The position numbers were made by a program, and so were the translations under genes. From contig NZ_CP032757.1 in the NCBI RefSeq assembly GCF_003641185.1, forward strand, positions 62,001 through 126,000: DNA of 64,000 nucleotides, written 5' to 3'. Positions 7,833 through 16,455 of this stretch are shown here, piece after piece (within the stretch, counting starts at the first letter, position 1; the number at the start of each line of letters is the position of its first letter). The notes beneath the pieces were generated by a model, which worked only from the letters and a program-made list of their open reading frames with translations, searched no databases and had not been told where the DNA came from. Source of the DNA: Lactiplantibacillus pentosus (GTDB taxonomy: Bacteria > Bacillota > Bacilli > Lactobacillales > Lactobacillaceae).

Positions 7833-9044
7833 ATGAATTTAAAGCAACTTCTTGAATATATTACACGTAATTATCCACGAAGAGACATGGTTAATTTCAA
7901 GACGATCAAGTTCGGTGGCAATGAACCTACTCAGAGATTATTGAATAATGGATTAAAGGGCCTGAGTGATGAAAAAGAACTGTTAGTAGATGGTTTTACT
8001 TCGAATGGATCTGCGGGTTCTGGTAAGTGGGCTACTGTGCCGTGGATCGCCTTGTTTGATACTAATATATCTACCAGCGCAAAAAAAGGTTTTTACGTGG
8101 TATATCTTTTTCGCCCGGATTTAAAATATATTTATCTATCACTTAATCAAGGGTGGAGCTCTTATAAAGACAAGTACGGTCAGAAGGATGGATTGAAAAA
8201 TTTAGTCAAAGTAGCAAAGTATTGGCAAGGTAATTTATTTAGTATGACCGATAACATGTCCATCAGAGATATTGATTTACAGTCTACACAGTATCAAGGG
8301 ACTAGTTTGCCTATCGGGTATGAGAAAGCAAACATTCTAAGTATTAAGTATAAATCTGATGCTATTCCGGAAAACAAACAATTAGTTGAAGACCTTGTAA
8401 GTATGAGAGTGGTTTTAACGGAACTAGAGAAAAAGCTGTTCTCGCCAGATAATCTAGATTATTCAATCTCGTATATCTTAAGGGCGGCTTCACTTGGAGA
8501 AGGAGAATCAAATTATAATATACAAAAGCGAATTCAAGAGATCACTACGAATATCGCAAATGTCCAACAAGTAGTTGCACCGAAAGTAGGATTACCAAAG
8601 AGCTCTGCAGCAGTAAAAGTGGGTAGAACAAACTATGAAGTTCGAGAACGAAATAATTCGAAGGTTGGGTATCTAGGGGAGATATTAGTCTACAAGCTTG
8701 AAAAAAAACGACTAGAACAAGCTAATAAGTTAGAATTATCAGAAAAAGTTGAACAAGTTTCACAAAACCAGGGTGATGGATTAGGCTATGATATCTTGTC
8801 GTATACCGATGCTGGTGAGCCAATATATATTGAAGTGAAAACCACAAAAGGAGATATCGATACACCATTTTACCTCAGCCAAAATGAGTTAAATGCTTCA
8901 GTGAAATATGGAGACCGTTATCGGTTGTATAGGATTTATAACATAATGGATAATTATAAATTCTATGTTGTGTCTGGGGACTTGACGGATAAGTTAGATT
9001 TATCTGCTCAGTCATATAGAGCAATGCCAAGAAATGAGGAATAA
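7833..9044 (+). CDS. MrcB-N (DUF3578) plus DUF3883 protein, restriction-like
   Basis: About 403 residues from the ATG at 7833 (AAGGA upstream; ATG at 7824 possible). The N-terminal 190 residues (GSAGSGKWATVPWIALFD, YVVYLFRPDLKYIYLSLNQG) match the MrcB N-terminal/DUF3578 fold, which reads modified DNA in type IV restriction enzymes. The C-terminal part (KVGYLGEILVYKLEKKRLE, GLGYDILSYT, PIYIEVKTTKG) is the DUF3883 nuclease-like domain with a PD-(D/E)xK-type core: Glu in GE, Asp in GYDI and E-V-K. The likely role is a stand-alone type IV-like restriction protein. It begins 55 bases after the third att copy, so it may belong to a neighbouring cassette. Confidence 0.75.
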   Translation: MNLKQLLEYITRNYPRRDMVNFKTIKFGGNEPTQRLLNNGLKGLSDEKELLVDGFTSNGSAGSGKWATVPWIALFDTNISTSAKKGFYVVYLFRPDLKYIYLSLNQGWSSYKDKYGQKDGLKNLVKVAKYWQGNLFSMTDNMSIRDIDLQSTQYQGTSLPIGYEKANILSIKYKSDAIPENKQLVEDLVSMRVVLTELEKKLFSPDNLDYSISYILRAASLGEGESNYNIQKRIQEITTNIANVQQVVAPKVGLPKSSAAVKVGRTNYEVRERNNSKVGYLGEILVYKLEKKRLEQANKLELSEKVEQVSQNQGDGLGYDILSYTDAGEPIYIEVKTTKGDIDTPFYLSQNELNASVKYGDRYRLYRIYNIMDNYKFYVVSGDLTDKLDLSAQSYRAMPRNEE

Positions 9045-9161
9045 GAAATGTGTCAACAATGAAGAGCAGGACGGTAAATGAGAAACTAGTTCATAACAAA
9101 GTCCCCAGGTTATGAGCTGATGAGACGCGTACAATAATAGAAAGGCTAACCAGATACATTT

Positions 9162-9443
9162 TTAATCTTTTTCATTTAATTTGCGCCATTCTTCTGCACT
9201 CAGCGCCTGAACATTTTTAGTCTTCAATTGTGATAATGATTTATCTAATGCATATCGATTTTCTTTTGAGTCCAGTAAATGCAGCGTCTCTTGAGTAGCC
9301 CGATATTCTGCTTCAGAAATTACGACAACGTTTTTGGCGTGTGGTTTTGTGATGATGACTGTCGTATTGTTAGTAACAACATCATCCGTAATTTTCTTAA
9401 GGTTTTTACGAGCATCGGTAATATTGATTACTGTAGTAGCCAT
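9162..9443 (-). CDS. Phd/YefM-family antitoxin without a partner toxin
   Basis: 93 residues from the ATG at 9443 (GGAG eight bases upstream). The N-terminal MATTVINITDARKNLKKITD and the segment TVIITKPHAKNVVVISEAEY are typical of Phd/YefM antitoxins: an N-terminal DNA-binding dimer that represses its operon and a C-terminal tail that neutralises a RelE- or Doc-type toxin. The C-terminus ends SAEEWRKLNEKD. The 117 bases downstream hold no toxin gene, and the next gene upstream is on the other strand, so the antitoxin is orphaned. It may act in trans or be a leftover. Confidence 0.75.
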   Translation of the reverse strand: MATTVINITDARKNLKKITDDVVTNNTTVIITKPHAKNVVVISEAEYRATQETLHLLDSKENRYALDKSLSQLKTKNVQALSAEEWRKLNEKD

Positions 9444-9558
9444 TTCAATCACTCCAATTGCTTTTTCCATGATTATAGCGACTTTTTCAAAAAAGCACAG
9501 AATAATGTGCTTTATTCTGTACGTAACGTGCAGTTTTCATTTGTAGAAGTGACGGCTG

Positions 9559-9838
9559 ATGAGTTCTATCAGCAATAGCCAGCGCCTAATCGATACAGGC
9601 AAGTTTGCTTTGGCGCGGTATAAAGGAAGCACTAGCCCTTTGTGGCAGCACAATGAGCGTTATTCAGCTGAAGTGTGGTTTGATCATACGTTTCGAATTC
9701 AAGATGAACAAAGTAAATCGCATTTTCTGACACTTAATCGTGAATTAGCTCATTAAACCGCAGCAGTTGTCTATGATGATTATGACTGGAACGTATCCTA
9801 CGAGGAGCTAATAGCAGGGGATGTTGCGACAATTTGAG
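9559..9838 (+). pseudogene. Frameshifted gene remnant of unknown family
   Basis: A 65-residue frame (LIDTGKFALARYKGSTSPLW, VWFDHTFRIQDEQSKSHFL) stops at 9756, and a different frame continues at once with AAVVYDDYDWNVSYEELIAG to a stop near 9838. The two look like parts of one protein broken by a frameshift, and the 5' end is also missing. I do not recognise the family. Codon use is like the surroundings. A small hairpin with CCACG/CGTGG arms and a T run follows at 9873-9896. Confidence 0.4.
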
Positions 9839-9968
9839 TTGAGTGATAATGAATGGATGACTAGCAGCCACGACTATATTGAGCCGTGGTTTTTATATAA
9901 AAATATTAATAACAGCAATCCTTGTGATAAAATTGTATTACATAAAAGTATTACCATGGAGGATTACG

Positions 9969-10550
9969 ATGGACAAAGACACAAAGTATTGCGTGAATTG
10001 CGGGGAGAAGATTCCGAAAAGTGCTCGTTTCTGTGAGAAGTGTGGAAGTGCACAGCCTGAACTTGACAGCAGCCCCAAAACTACAGCTGAGGATCAGGTA
10101 GCAAAGAAAGGCCCAAGGAAAAAGCATATTTGGAGTAAGTGGTGGTTTTGGCTACTAGTTATTATCTGTATCTTTTTAGTTGCACTAGGGCTCAGGTTTG
10201 CTGTGAACCATACGAAAGGGCCGGATACTATTGCGTCAGAGATACAATCTGGATTACGTCATGACACGACTGATTATGGTGATGCCAAAGTAAGTTGGAA
10301 CGATGATGCAGAAGTCATGGAAGTGCGACTACCAACTGATTCTCGAGTTATTAGAAGTACTTATCAGGGCGAAACAGCTCTTTGGAATTCACTAGTCAGA
10401 GAGTTACAGGATGATTCCAAGAAAATCGCACGCGATAACAATAAAAAATACTCATACATTGAGATAATGGCACCTAAAAGCTCAAAGTATGTATGGTTGG
10501 AAGTAGATCAAGGTAAAATCAAATATAATACCGCTGATAATCTAAAATAA
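9969..10550 (+). CDS. Zinc-ribbon membrane protein
   Basis: 193 residues from the ATG at 9969, which has a strong GGAGG at 9958-9962. The N-terminus has a double-CxxC zinc ribbon (YCVNCGEKIPKSARFCEKCG). A basic linker and one transmembrane helix (about residues 60-80, WWFWLLVIICIFLVALGLRF) follow, then an extracellular domain of about 110 residues. This layout, cytoplasmic zinc ribbon plus one helix plus external domain, is common in lactobacilli, where such proteins are cell-envelope or signalling proteins of unknown function. A bidirectional terminator follows. Confidence 0.7.
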   Translation: MDKDTKYCVNCGEKIPKSARFCEKCGSAQPELDSSPKTTAEDQVAKKGPRKKHIWSKWWFWLLVIICIFLVALGLRFAVNHTKGPDTIASEIQSGLRHDTTDYGDAKVSWNDDAEVMEVRLPTDSRVIRSTYQGETALWNSLVRELQDDSKKIARDNNKKYSYIEIMAPKSSKYVWLEVDQGKIKYNTADNLK

Positions 10551-10565
10551 CCAGAACCAATAAAG

Positions 10566-10613
10566 CCAGCATCACGACAAAATCCACCTGGATTCCGCCG
10601 TGATGCTGGTTTT
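10566..10613. terminator. Bidirectional terminator between convergent genes
   Basis: CCAGCATCACG (10566-10576) pairs with CGTGATGCTGG (10599-10609), followed by TTTTAT on the + strand. It serves the zinc-ribbon gene and the convergent ATP-grasp gene. Confidence 0.75.
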
Positions 10614-10632
10614 ATGTCTAGTTATTGAGATT

Positions 10633-11586
10633 TCAGTAGCTCACAATCTGTGTCGTTTCATTAAGTAGATGGCCTAAGTAATCCGCCAAGTGCTCGTGGG
10701 CAAAGATGTGAGCGCTAGTTTCGGCTTGCTCGTTATAGTTGGTATTCGTGTTGACGTCATACACAAACTTTTGGTGATTTTGATCTTCCACCCATTCAAC
10801 AGCAGCGACGTCTAGGCCGTTAGCGTGTAAAAAGTGCTCATAATCAGCCTGTTGTTGGCTACTTAACGGGTCAATGATTTTAAACTTAGATTCAGCTGTG
10901 TTTGGCAGTTGGCATTCATCTGCTGGACAAAGCTCGAACCCTTGGCTGGAATCAATTGAGACGGTGTAAAGAAACTTTTGACCAATAAATTCTGATCGTC
11001 GAATCCGACCATCGATGGGGCGAATATATTCTTGGAGTAGTGTAATGCCGTCCACCGGTTCCTCGAATTCAGTACTAGTGACGTATTTCTCGAGCTCCTG
11101 ACTGTTGTTGAATAGATGAACACCAGCGCCTTTACCAGCACGATTATGCTTAGTAATTAACGGATAAACGTTGAATTCCTGAGCCGCTTGCACTAAATTA
11201 TCTTTACCCAGAACGGCGATTGTTCGGGGTGTTTTGATGCCAGCCTTGTTAAGTGCTATGTATTGTTTAACTTTGCTAATTTCCAGATCAATTGCGCGAG
11301 AGCCGTTTAAAACGACGCGCTGATTGTTCTCTAGCCATTGAATCACTTGTTGTGCAAATTCGGGTGCAAAACGGTGCCCACGGGTATGAGCAGAGGCGGA
11401 CATCCGGTTGTAAAAGATGCCTTCAGGAGGGACGGACTGCAGATCAATGTGACCACTTGATAGGTCCCAAAGTTCATAGGGAATCTGTTTTTGTTGCAAC
11501 CATGTCACAAGGTGGCGGGTCCAGTCGAGGTTTTCGTGTAAAAATATAAACTTTTGGTTGTGATTCTGACATATGATTAGCTCCAA
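10633..11586 (-). CDS. ATP-grasp (RimK-like) ligase
   Basis: 317 residues. The central part has an ATP-grasp fold: TPRTIAVLGKDNLVQ, ITKHNRAGKGAGVHLF (nucleotide loop), LLQEYIRPIDGRIRR, and the metal-binding end VEWVEDQNHQKFVYDVNTNT followed by NYN. The match is to RimK/MvdD-type ligases that add amino acids to proteins or small peptides or close macrocycles; substrate unknown. The frame offers only a TTG start at 11586, three bases after the stop of the upstream symporter remnant, without a good ribosome site, so the start is uncertain. Its partner gene may have been lost with the truncation upstream. Confidence 0.7.
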   Translation of the reverse strand: MELIICQNHNQKFIFLHENLDWTRHLVTWLQQKQIPYELWDLSSGHIDLQSVPPEGIFYNRMSASAHTRGHRFAPEFAQQVIQWLENNQRVVLNGSRAIDLEISKVKQYIALNKAGIKTPRTIAVLGKDNLVQAAQEFNVYPLITKHNRAGKGAGVHLFNNSQELEKYVTSTEFEEPVDGITLLQEYIRPIDGRIRRSEFIGQKFLYTVSIDSSQGFELCPADECQLPNTAESKFKIIDPLSSQQQADYEHFLHANGLDVAAVEWVEDQNHQKFVYDVNTNTNYNEQAETSAHIFAHEHLADYLGHLLNETTQIVSY

Positions 11587-11589
11587 TCT

Positions 11590-12196
11590 TTATTCGTTGG
11601 CGAGTTTTGATGAAATTGGTTTCGTCGCAGTGGCTTGTAATTGTCCTTCGATGGCTTTAGCCGCAATTGCGTTACCTAAAACATTGAGTGCAGTTCGGCC
11701 GGCGTTGGCAAAGAAATCAACGGCGAAGATTAATGCGACCCCTTCTTTGGGCAATCCAAGTTGAGTCGCCGTGGCGAGTAGGACGACAATGGCACCAGAA
11801 GGAACCGTCGCAATGGTTTTACTAATAAATGTTAGTAGTAAGACGATCGTAGCGAGTGTTGTTAACGATAGAGACAAGTTATAGCTGTTAGCAACAAAAG
11901 CGACGGCCAACGAAAGATAGACAGTTGCACCTTCCAAGTTAAAGGTATAGCCTAGCGGAATCACAAAATCAGTGACCGTTTGAGAAGCACCATTTGCTTT
12001 TAGTCGTTCTAGTAATTTAGGAAGTACAACGCTAGAACTACCAGTGAAAAAGGCGAGGGTGAACAAGTCGCGTATCTCGCGTAAAGTGGCAAGGTAAGGA
12101 ACCCGGTAGATGCTTGCAATGATTGGGAAAACAATCAAAAGTAGTGCTGCATAACCGACATATAGGCCTACGATGAAAGTGACTGGGAAAGCTAAT
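11590..12196 (-). pseudogene. 5'-truncated dicarboxylate/amino acid:cation symporter (DAACS)
   Basis: The reading frame encodes the C-terminal half of a DAACS/GltP-type carrier: VTFIVGLYVGYAALLLIVFP, the hairpin FTGSSSVVLPKLLERL, the substrate motif PLGYTFNLEGATVYLSLAVA, and the second hairpin ending GLPKEGVALIFAVDFFANAG with the conserved D...R..NVLGNA. The homologous frame ends near 12196 at a stop and no N-terminal half is present, so about 200 residues including the first five helices are missing. It could not transport in this form. The ATP-grasp frame follows three bases after its stop. Confidence 0.8.
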
Positions 12197-13104
12197 TATT
12201 TGAGAGTGGGGGTATTTTATAATTGCTAGTGTTGCAAAAAGTAAGATAAAGTTGAATAGTTGGTTAAGATGAAGCTCGTATATTCATTTTTATCGCTAAT
12301 AGTGCAGAGAAAAATTATTGAGTGAATGGGGTGCAAAAAAATGGCTAATAATAGAGACTTAAATGGTTATCGACGACAAACAAAATTGTGCAAAAGCACG
12401 CCGGAAAGTGAGTCGGCATAATATATTGACAGATGATTGTAGAGCCGAATGAATGCAAGAAATAAGTTCTATCGAACGGTGACAAAAAAATAAATAACGT
12501 TACCAGATGATATAAAAGACTTGCTAGTAACGGATTGAATGAAAATGCGGCACTAATGTAGCACCCATAAACAAGTCTATACAAGGTTTCCATTCAAGTT
12601 ACAATTGACAAGCATACACTATCACCATTCAGTTGTAACTAGATTAATTAAAAAGTCGTTCTTTTGATAAGAGTACGGTTTTTTGTCACCTTATCAGTTA
12701 AACGTAGGCATCGAGTGTCATGCCTGTAAAATGAGATAGTTATGATTAGTTGAAGATAGGTGACCTAATTAAAAATGCTTTACATTTCTCGCTGTTAGAG
12801 TGTTCCTTGGGAAATTTGATGTATAAAGAAATAAATCGTGTGCCATTCAGTTGCGCACTGGCGATATTGTGATTGGTTATTGATATGATTTAAGAATAAA
12901 AGGAAACAAACGCATGTTCCATGTGAAACATTATGGTGACCACTAAATGGGATAACAAGATTCTAAGCCTTGTAGGATATAATGTGATGGATTATTTGAG
13001 GCTGGCTGAATATGTTTTTTTGTATTTATCACACGATATGGTATGCATATAAAACACAAAAAACATTTTTAAGACTTTTTTGCGACAGCTAATTGACGAT
13101 TTGT
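12197..13104. other. 900-base AT-rich gap without a gene
   Basis: No frame with credible composition or ribosome site is present on either strand. It separates truncated genes from an intact block and contains one degraded parS-like palindrome at 12915. It reads as eroded DNA at the edge of the variable region. Confidence 0.5.
12915..12930. promoter_or_regulatory. Degenerate parS-like palindrome
   Basis: TGTTCCATGTGAAACA differs from the parS consensus TGTTTCACGTGAAACA at two of 16 positions. Weak or former ParB site. Confidence 0.35.
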
Positions 13105-13134
13105 TTGACAAAAACAGAATGCTTATGATACTAT
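13105..13134 (+). promoter_or_regulatory. Probable promoter of the 13154 gene
   Basis: TTGACA at 13105-13110 is followed after 18 bases by TACTAT (13129-13134). The transcript would begin only a few bases before the GGAGG ribosome site. Confidence 0.5.
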
Positions 13135-13153
13135 GTATACTGGAGGGATGAAA

Positions 13154-13534
13154 ATGGATCTCAGTAAATTTAAACCCTATACGGTATCTCCTGGCGTAGC
13201 AACAATTACGATTGGGAAAAACGGGCTGGCTTTTAGCAAGACAGCAGTTATTCGCTTGGGGAAACCAGAATATGTAGAACTTCTAGTGAATGACGATGAT
13301 AAAATCATTGTAATTAGAGCCTTATCGGAGCAATCCGAAACATCTACAAACTTCTTCAAACCCGGGAAAAAGAATATCATGGTCCGTTGGAATTACCAGG
13401 ACTTGATTGAACGGATTGCCGAGATGATGAATTGGGACACAGAGAATAAGACTTATAAGGTTCGAGGGGAATATCACCCCGAGGATAATTTGTTGTCATT
13501 TTCTCTCAAGAATGCGTCAGTTCTCGGTAAGTAA
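13154..13534 (+). CDS. Conserved hypothetical protein
   Basis: 126 residues from the ATG at 13154, chosen because GGAGG at 13142-13146 gives correct spacing; the ATG at 13148 is too close. The N-terminal half (GVATITIGKNGLAFSKTAVI, VELLVNDDDKIIVIRAL) is a compact beta-rich unit recalling AbrB/SpoVT or regulator-type folds. The C-terminal half (IERIAEMMNWDTENKTYKVR) looks globular and ends in a beta strand. No catalytic or metal-binding motif is visible. It has its own promoter and is followed by two hairpins. Function unknown. Confidence 0.65.
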   Translation: MDLSKFKPYTVSPGVATITIGKNGLAFSKTAVIRLGKPEYVELLVNDDDKIIVIRALSEQSETSTNFFKPGKKNIMVRWNYQDLIERIAEMMNWDTENKTYKVRGEYHPEDNLLSFSLKNASVLGK

Positions 13535-13563
13535 TCCCTAAATAAAATTTGAATACAAAAAAA

Positions 13564-13652
13564 GACGAGTTGATTGGCAGATCAACTCGTCATAAGGCAT
13601 CAAAGATGCTAAAATGGTAAATCACTTTTATATTGCTATTTTAGCAAACTTT
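13564..13652. terminator. Two hairpins after the 13154 gene
   Basis: GACGAGTTGAT/ATCAACTCGTC (13564-13591) has its T run only on the minus strand. A second one, TGCTAAAAT/ATTTTAGCA (about 13606-13646), is followed by AACTTTTT on the + strand and is the better terminator for the gene. Confidence 0.5.
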
Positions 13653-13809
13653 TTGAGATTCGTAAAATATTTTTTATAATCTCTTGAGGCTTCTTTGGTG
13701 TGTATTCATCAAGGAGGTTTTTTTATGCCTGGTGATAGTTAAACTCGAATTCTTTCTGAAAATGTATTGTAAGTTTTCTTAATATTTAATTTAGAGAGGA
13801 TCGAGCATA

Positions 13810-14664
13810 ATGAAAATCAAATCAGCACAAGATTCAAGAACCAGTGAAATTTATACCGTAAAAGAATTACTCACCTTGCCAGATAACTCGGAAATTTTAA
13901 GTCATCTGGTGTGCATGCATTGTGGTTGTCTACTAACGTTGACCCACGCTTCACAAAATCAGGCTGCTTATTTAAAGACTAGAAATGGTCAGAATCATAA
14001 TCCGACTTGTAAAGACTACTTTGAACATGAAGAACGAAAAGAATTGCTTGTTACTGGGAAGATTGTTAATGGTAGACTGGATTCACGGGCTGTAAATAAG
14101 CGGTTAAAACGGATGCGTCAGTTGCTATTCAATTCTAAGGATGGGAAGACCGTAGCAGCAAAGCCCAAACCTAAAGATAAACCACAAGTTAATGGAAGAA
14201 CGACTCCTCATACTAGGCGAAAAGCAGTGGTGCGTGTTATTCCATCAACCGATCCACAAATTGCGCTTGTCGATGATACTCAAAGTGGTCATGTTCGGAT
14301 GAACTATCGAGCAATTAACGAACTTAGTGAACGCTTAGTCGGACAAACGGTTGTAACAGGTGGGTATGCAACAGAAGTTAAACTGTCTGCTGATCAGGAA
14401 CATGCAACTATTGTTCTTGAGTTTGAGAAAGCTACCTTGAATGTAAGATTGAGACCTGATATTTTTCAATATCAGATTGGATTGTTCAATCGTGTAAAGA
14501 AACTAGGGGACAAGCTTCATTCGTTGAGAAAGCAACCAGAGGTAGTAGCACTTTTGGAGATTGGTGTGGACAGCAGTGGGAACTTAGAAGCAGTTTTGCG
14601 AGATGAGACAACGATAACTTTTGATGATCGACCATTGTCAATTTTTATTTCAACAGCTAAATAG
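13810..14664 (+). CDS. Hypothetical protein with a CxxC(x)nC zinc-like N-terminal part
   Basis: 284 residues. Near the N-terminus, VCMHCGCLLTLTHAS and, 25 residues later, NHNPTCKDYFEHEE give Cys/His spacing suited to one zinc ion, a layout like competence-CoiA-type or nuclease N-terminal zinc beta-ribbons that precede a restriction-like domain. A basic Lys/Pro-rich linker (about 105-140) separates it from a C-terminal beta-rich domain (NYRAINELSERLVGQTVVTG onward). I see no clear PD-(D/E)xK residues, so nuclease activity is not claimed. GAGAGGA precedes the ATG. The gene stands alone. Confidence 0.6.
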   Translation: MKIKSAQDSRTSEIYTVKELLTLPDNSEILSHLVCMHCGCLLTLTHASQNQAAYLKTRNGQNHNPTCKDYFEHEERKELLVTGKIVNGRLDSRAVNKRLKRMRQLLFNSKDGKTVAAKPKPKDKPQVNGRTTPHTRRKAVVRVIPSTDPQIALVDDTQSGHVRMNYRAINELSERLVGQTVVTGGYATEVKLSADQEHATIVLEFEKATLNVRLRPDIFQYQIGLFNRVKKLGDKLHSLRKQPEVVALLEIGVDSSGNLEAVLRDETTITFDDRPLSIFISTAK

Positions 14665-14918
14665 TTCTTACGTAATATAACCTTGAAACCAATTAGCAGA
14701 TAATTGGTTTCTTTTTTTGCTATTATAAATTGTATAGAGACCTAACAGTATGCATGTAGCAATGGTTCCTAATAAAACGATATTTAACAGAAAATCCTAA
14801 CAGTTAATTCCAATATTGCTTATTGTATGAATAAGTAAACATTATTCTAATCGTAACTGTAAGCCATCATAAAGCCCGCAGTGTATAATAAATTTGTTAG
14901 GATACAGATTATTACACG

Positions 14919-14948
14919 AGGTGCAGCGACTAAACACGCACTGCACCT
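14919..14948 (+). promoter_or_regulatory. 5' UTR hairpin before the glycosylase-like gene
   Basis: AGGTGCAG (14919-14926) pairs with CTGCACCT (14941-14948). The same AGGTGCA string occurs again at 14969-14975 and serves as ribosome site, so it could compete for the same arm. This suggests translation control but is only inferred. Confidence 0.4.
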
Positions 14949-14980
14949 AAAAATCACAAACGAATCGCAGGTGCATCCCT

Positions 14981-15562
14981 ATCACAACTATTGAAGAAAT
15001 CACACAAGCCATCAAAGCCGATCCAGATAACGCCGAGTACACAGCTAAAAGCTGGGACCCGTTGTTTCACGTCCTACCTTCCGCCACGATTCTCGTCATT
15101 AGTCAGGCACCGGGGCGCATTGCACAGAGTACTAAGACGTACTTCAACGATGCGAGCGGCGACCGATTACGAGACTGGATGGGCGTTACCCGGGAGCAAT
15201 TTTATCAGAGTGACCGGATTGCGGTCATGCCGCTAGATTTCTACTATCCGGGGAAGGGTAAGAGTGGTGACTTGCCGCCACGCAAGGGCTTTATGGACAA
15301 GTGGCATGAACCGTTATTAGCGATGATGCCGAATGTCCAATTGACGTTACTGGTTGGGCAGTATGCGATTAAAGCGTACCTCGGTCGGTCACGGCAAAAG
15401 ACACTCACGGCGACGGTCCAGAATTATCAGGATTATTTACCGGACTACTTCCCACTCGTGCATCCATCACCACTTAATTATGGCTGGCAGAAGAAGAATC
15501 CATGGTTTCAAACGACAGTTGTACCGGACCTGCAAAAGCGCGTTAAAGCGGCACTACAATAA
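14981..15562 (+). CDS. Uracil-DNA-glycosylase-family protein, apparent ATC start
   Basis: The frame encodes a small UDG-superfamily protein: ATILVISQAPGRIAQSTKTY (motif 1 region), NDASGDRLRDWMGVTRE, VMPLDFYYPGKGKSGDLPPR, and the C-terminal motif VHPSPLNYGWQKKNPWF. Such proteins excise uracil or related bases from DNA. Homology-like sequence extends upstream to TTIEEITQAIKADPDNAEYT, but there is no ATG/GTG/TTG at the expected place: the codon before TTIEE is ATC at 14981, eight bases after AGGTG. Translation may start at this weak ATC codon or at the TTG at 15062, which would lose 27 residues. Confidence 0.75.
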   Translation: MTTIEEITQAIKADPDNAEYTAKSWDPLFHVLPSATILVISQAPGRIAQSTKTYFNDASGDRLRDWMGVTREQFYQSDRIAVMPLDFYYPGKGKSGDLPPRKGFMDKWHEPLLAMMPNVQLTLLVGQYAIKAYLGRSRQKTLTATVQNYQDYLPDYFPLVHPSPLNYGWQKKNPWFQTTVVPDLQKRVKAALQ

Positions 15563-15681
15563 GCGGAGATATGGTATATTTGAGATGATGACTGGTTAGA
15601 AAGTTATCTAGCTACAAAAATCCACTTGTTTGCCACTGCGTACTTGAAACATCAATAATCATGAAATGGAAGGTCAATACG

Positions 15682-16191
15682 ATGCAATCAAAGCCAGCAG
15701 AACCAATCGTTGCAATGGAATTAAAAATTAGATTGATCCAAGTCAAACCATCCGTCTCACGAACAATCTTAGTCCCAACGACACTGCGGTATCGTCAGTT
15801 ACATGAGTTAATTCAAATTGCATTTGGCTGGGAAAATGCCCATTTGCACGAATTTCAATTGCAACAAATATCGACCACTCGAAGTCTAATGGACGTTCTT
15901 CTAAACGCACAGCCTGAAGGGGAGATAGATGAAGAAAATGATATGGTCTATCCAGAAATCTTAAATGGCTCACTCACCTATACTTATGACTTTGGCGAGG
16001 ATTGGAAACACAAGGTTGAACTTGGAAAGGTGTACACCTCTGCCGAGCTAGTGCGTCATGATCTCCCGCTATGCATACGGGGACGAGGCAATAATATGTT
16101 GGAAGATGGCTTTGAAGAACCCGGAGCCCCATATAGTCGTGACAATATTAATCGGCAGTTCTACTATTGGCGTATGCGGAACGCTAAATAA
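15682..16191 (+). CDS. PRiA4_ORF3-family protein
   Basis: 169 residues from the ATG at 15682 (GGAAGGTC upstream; the earlier ATG at 15661 lacks a ribosome site). The family marks are IRLIQVKPSVSRTILVPTTL, LHELIQIAFGWENAHLHEFQ and LTYTYDFGEDWKHKVELGKV, characteristic of plasmid pRiA4b ORF-3-like proteins. They are often found in mobile or transcription-associated settings but have no established biochemical activity. This one is full length for the core domain. It is monocistronic; the next gene on the same strand starts 260 bases later. Confidence 0.8.
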   Translation: MQSKPAEPIVAMELKIRLIQVKPSVSRTILVPTTLRYRQLHELIQIAFGWENAHLHEFQLQQISTTRSLMDVLLNAQPEGEIDEENDMVYPEILNGSLTYTYDFGEDWKHKVELGKVYTSAELVRHDLPLCIRGRGNNMLEDGFEEPGAPYSRDNINRQFYYWRMRNAK

Positions 16192-16455
16192 TGGTTCATG
16201 AGCCTGCTAAAGACCTGTTTAGATGAATACTGGTGGTCTGAACGTCATTACCGGCGCTAAATTTCTAAGATGAAATGCAAAGCAATTCTTGACTCAAATG
16301 AGCTGGAATTACTTTTTATTAACGGTCACGAGTGAGTTACAAAGCAGGGTATGGTTTGTGGCGAGCGCCGGCTGTTTACCTACCGCAACTGTTGCTATCC
16401 GCCATCGTTTCAACTAAGATGGTAGGTAACTTGAACCAGACGGAGGTAACGAGCC

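Noticed and set aside
12345..12593. 82-residue minus-strand frame in the 12.2-13.1 kb gap
   Set aside because: AT-rich, Phe/Leu-dominated composition without ribosome site; typical of noncoding AT-rich DNA.
13360..13376. AAACCCGGGAAAAA looked like another Noc site
   Set aside because: Only one arm matches ATTTCCCGGGAAAT, and it is inside a coding region; chance match.
13711..13741. Perfect AAGGAGG followed by a five-codon ORF (MPGDS) as a leader peptide
   Set aside because: No attenuator structure that would use it is convincing, and the T-rich run fits a terminator tail equally well.
16374..16440. Inverted repeat before the QueD-like gene considered as a preQ1 riboswitch
   Set aside because: The arms (GTTTACCTACC / GGTAGGTAAC) do not give the small H-type pseudoknot of preQ1-I or the preQ1-II layout; no consensus loop sequence.
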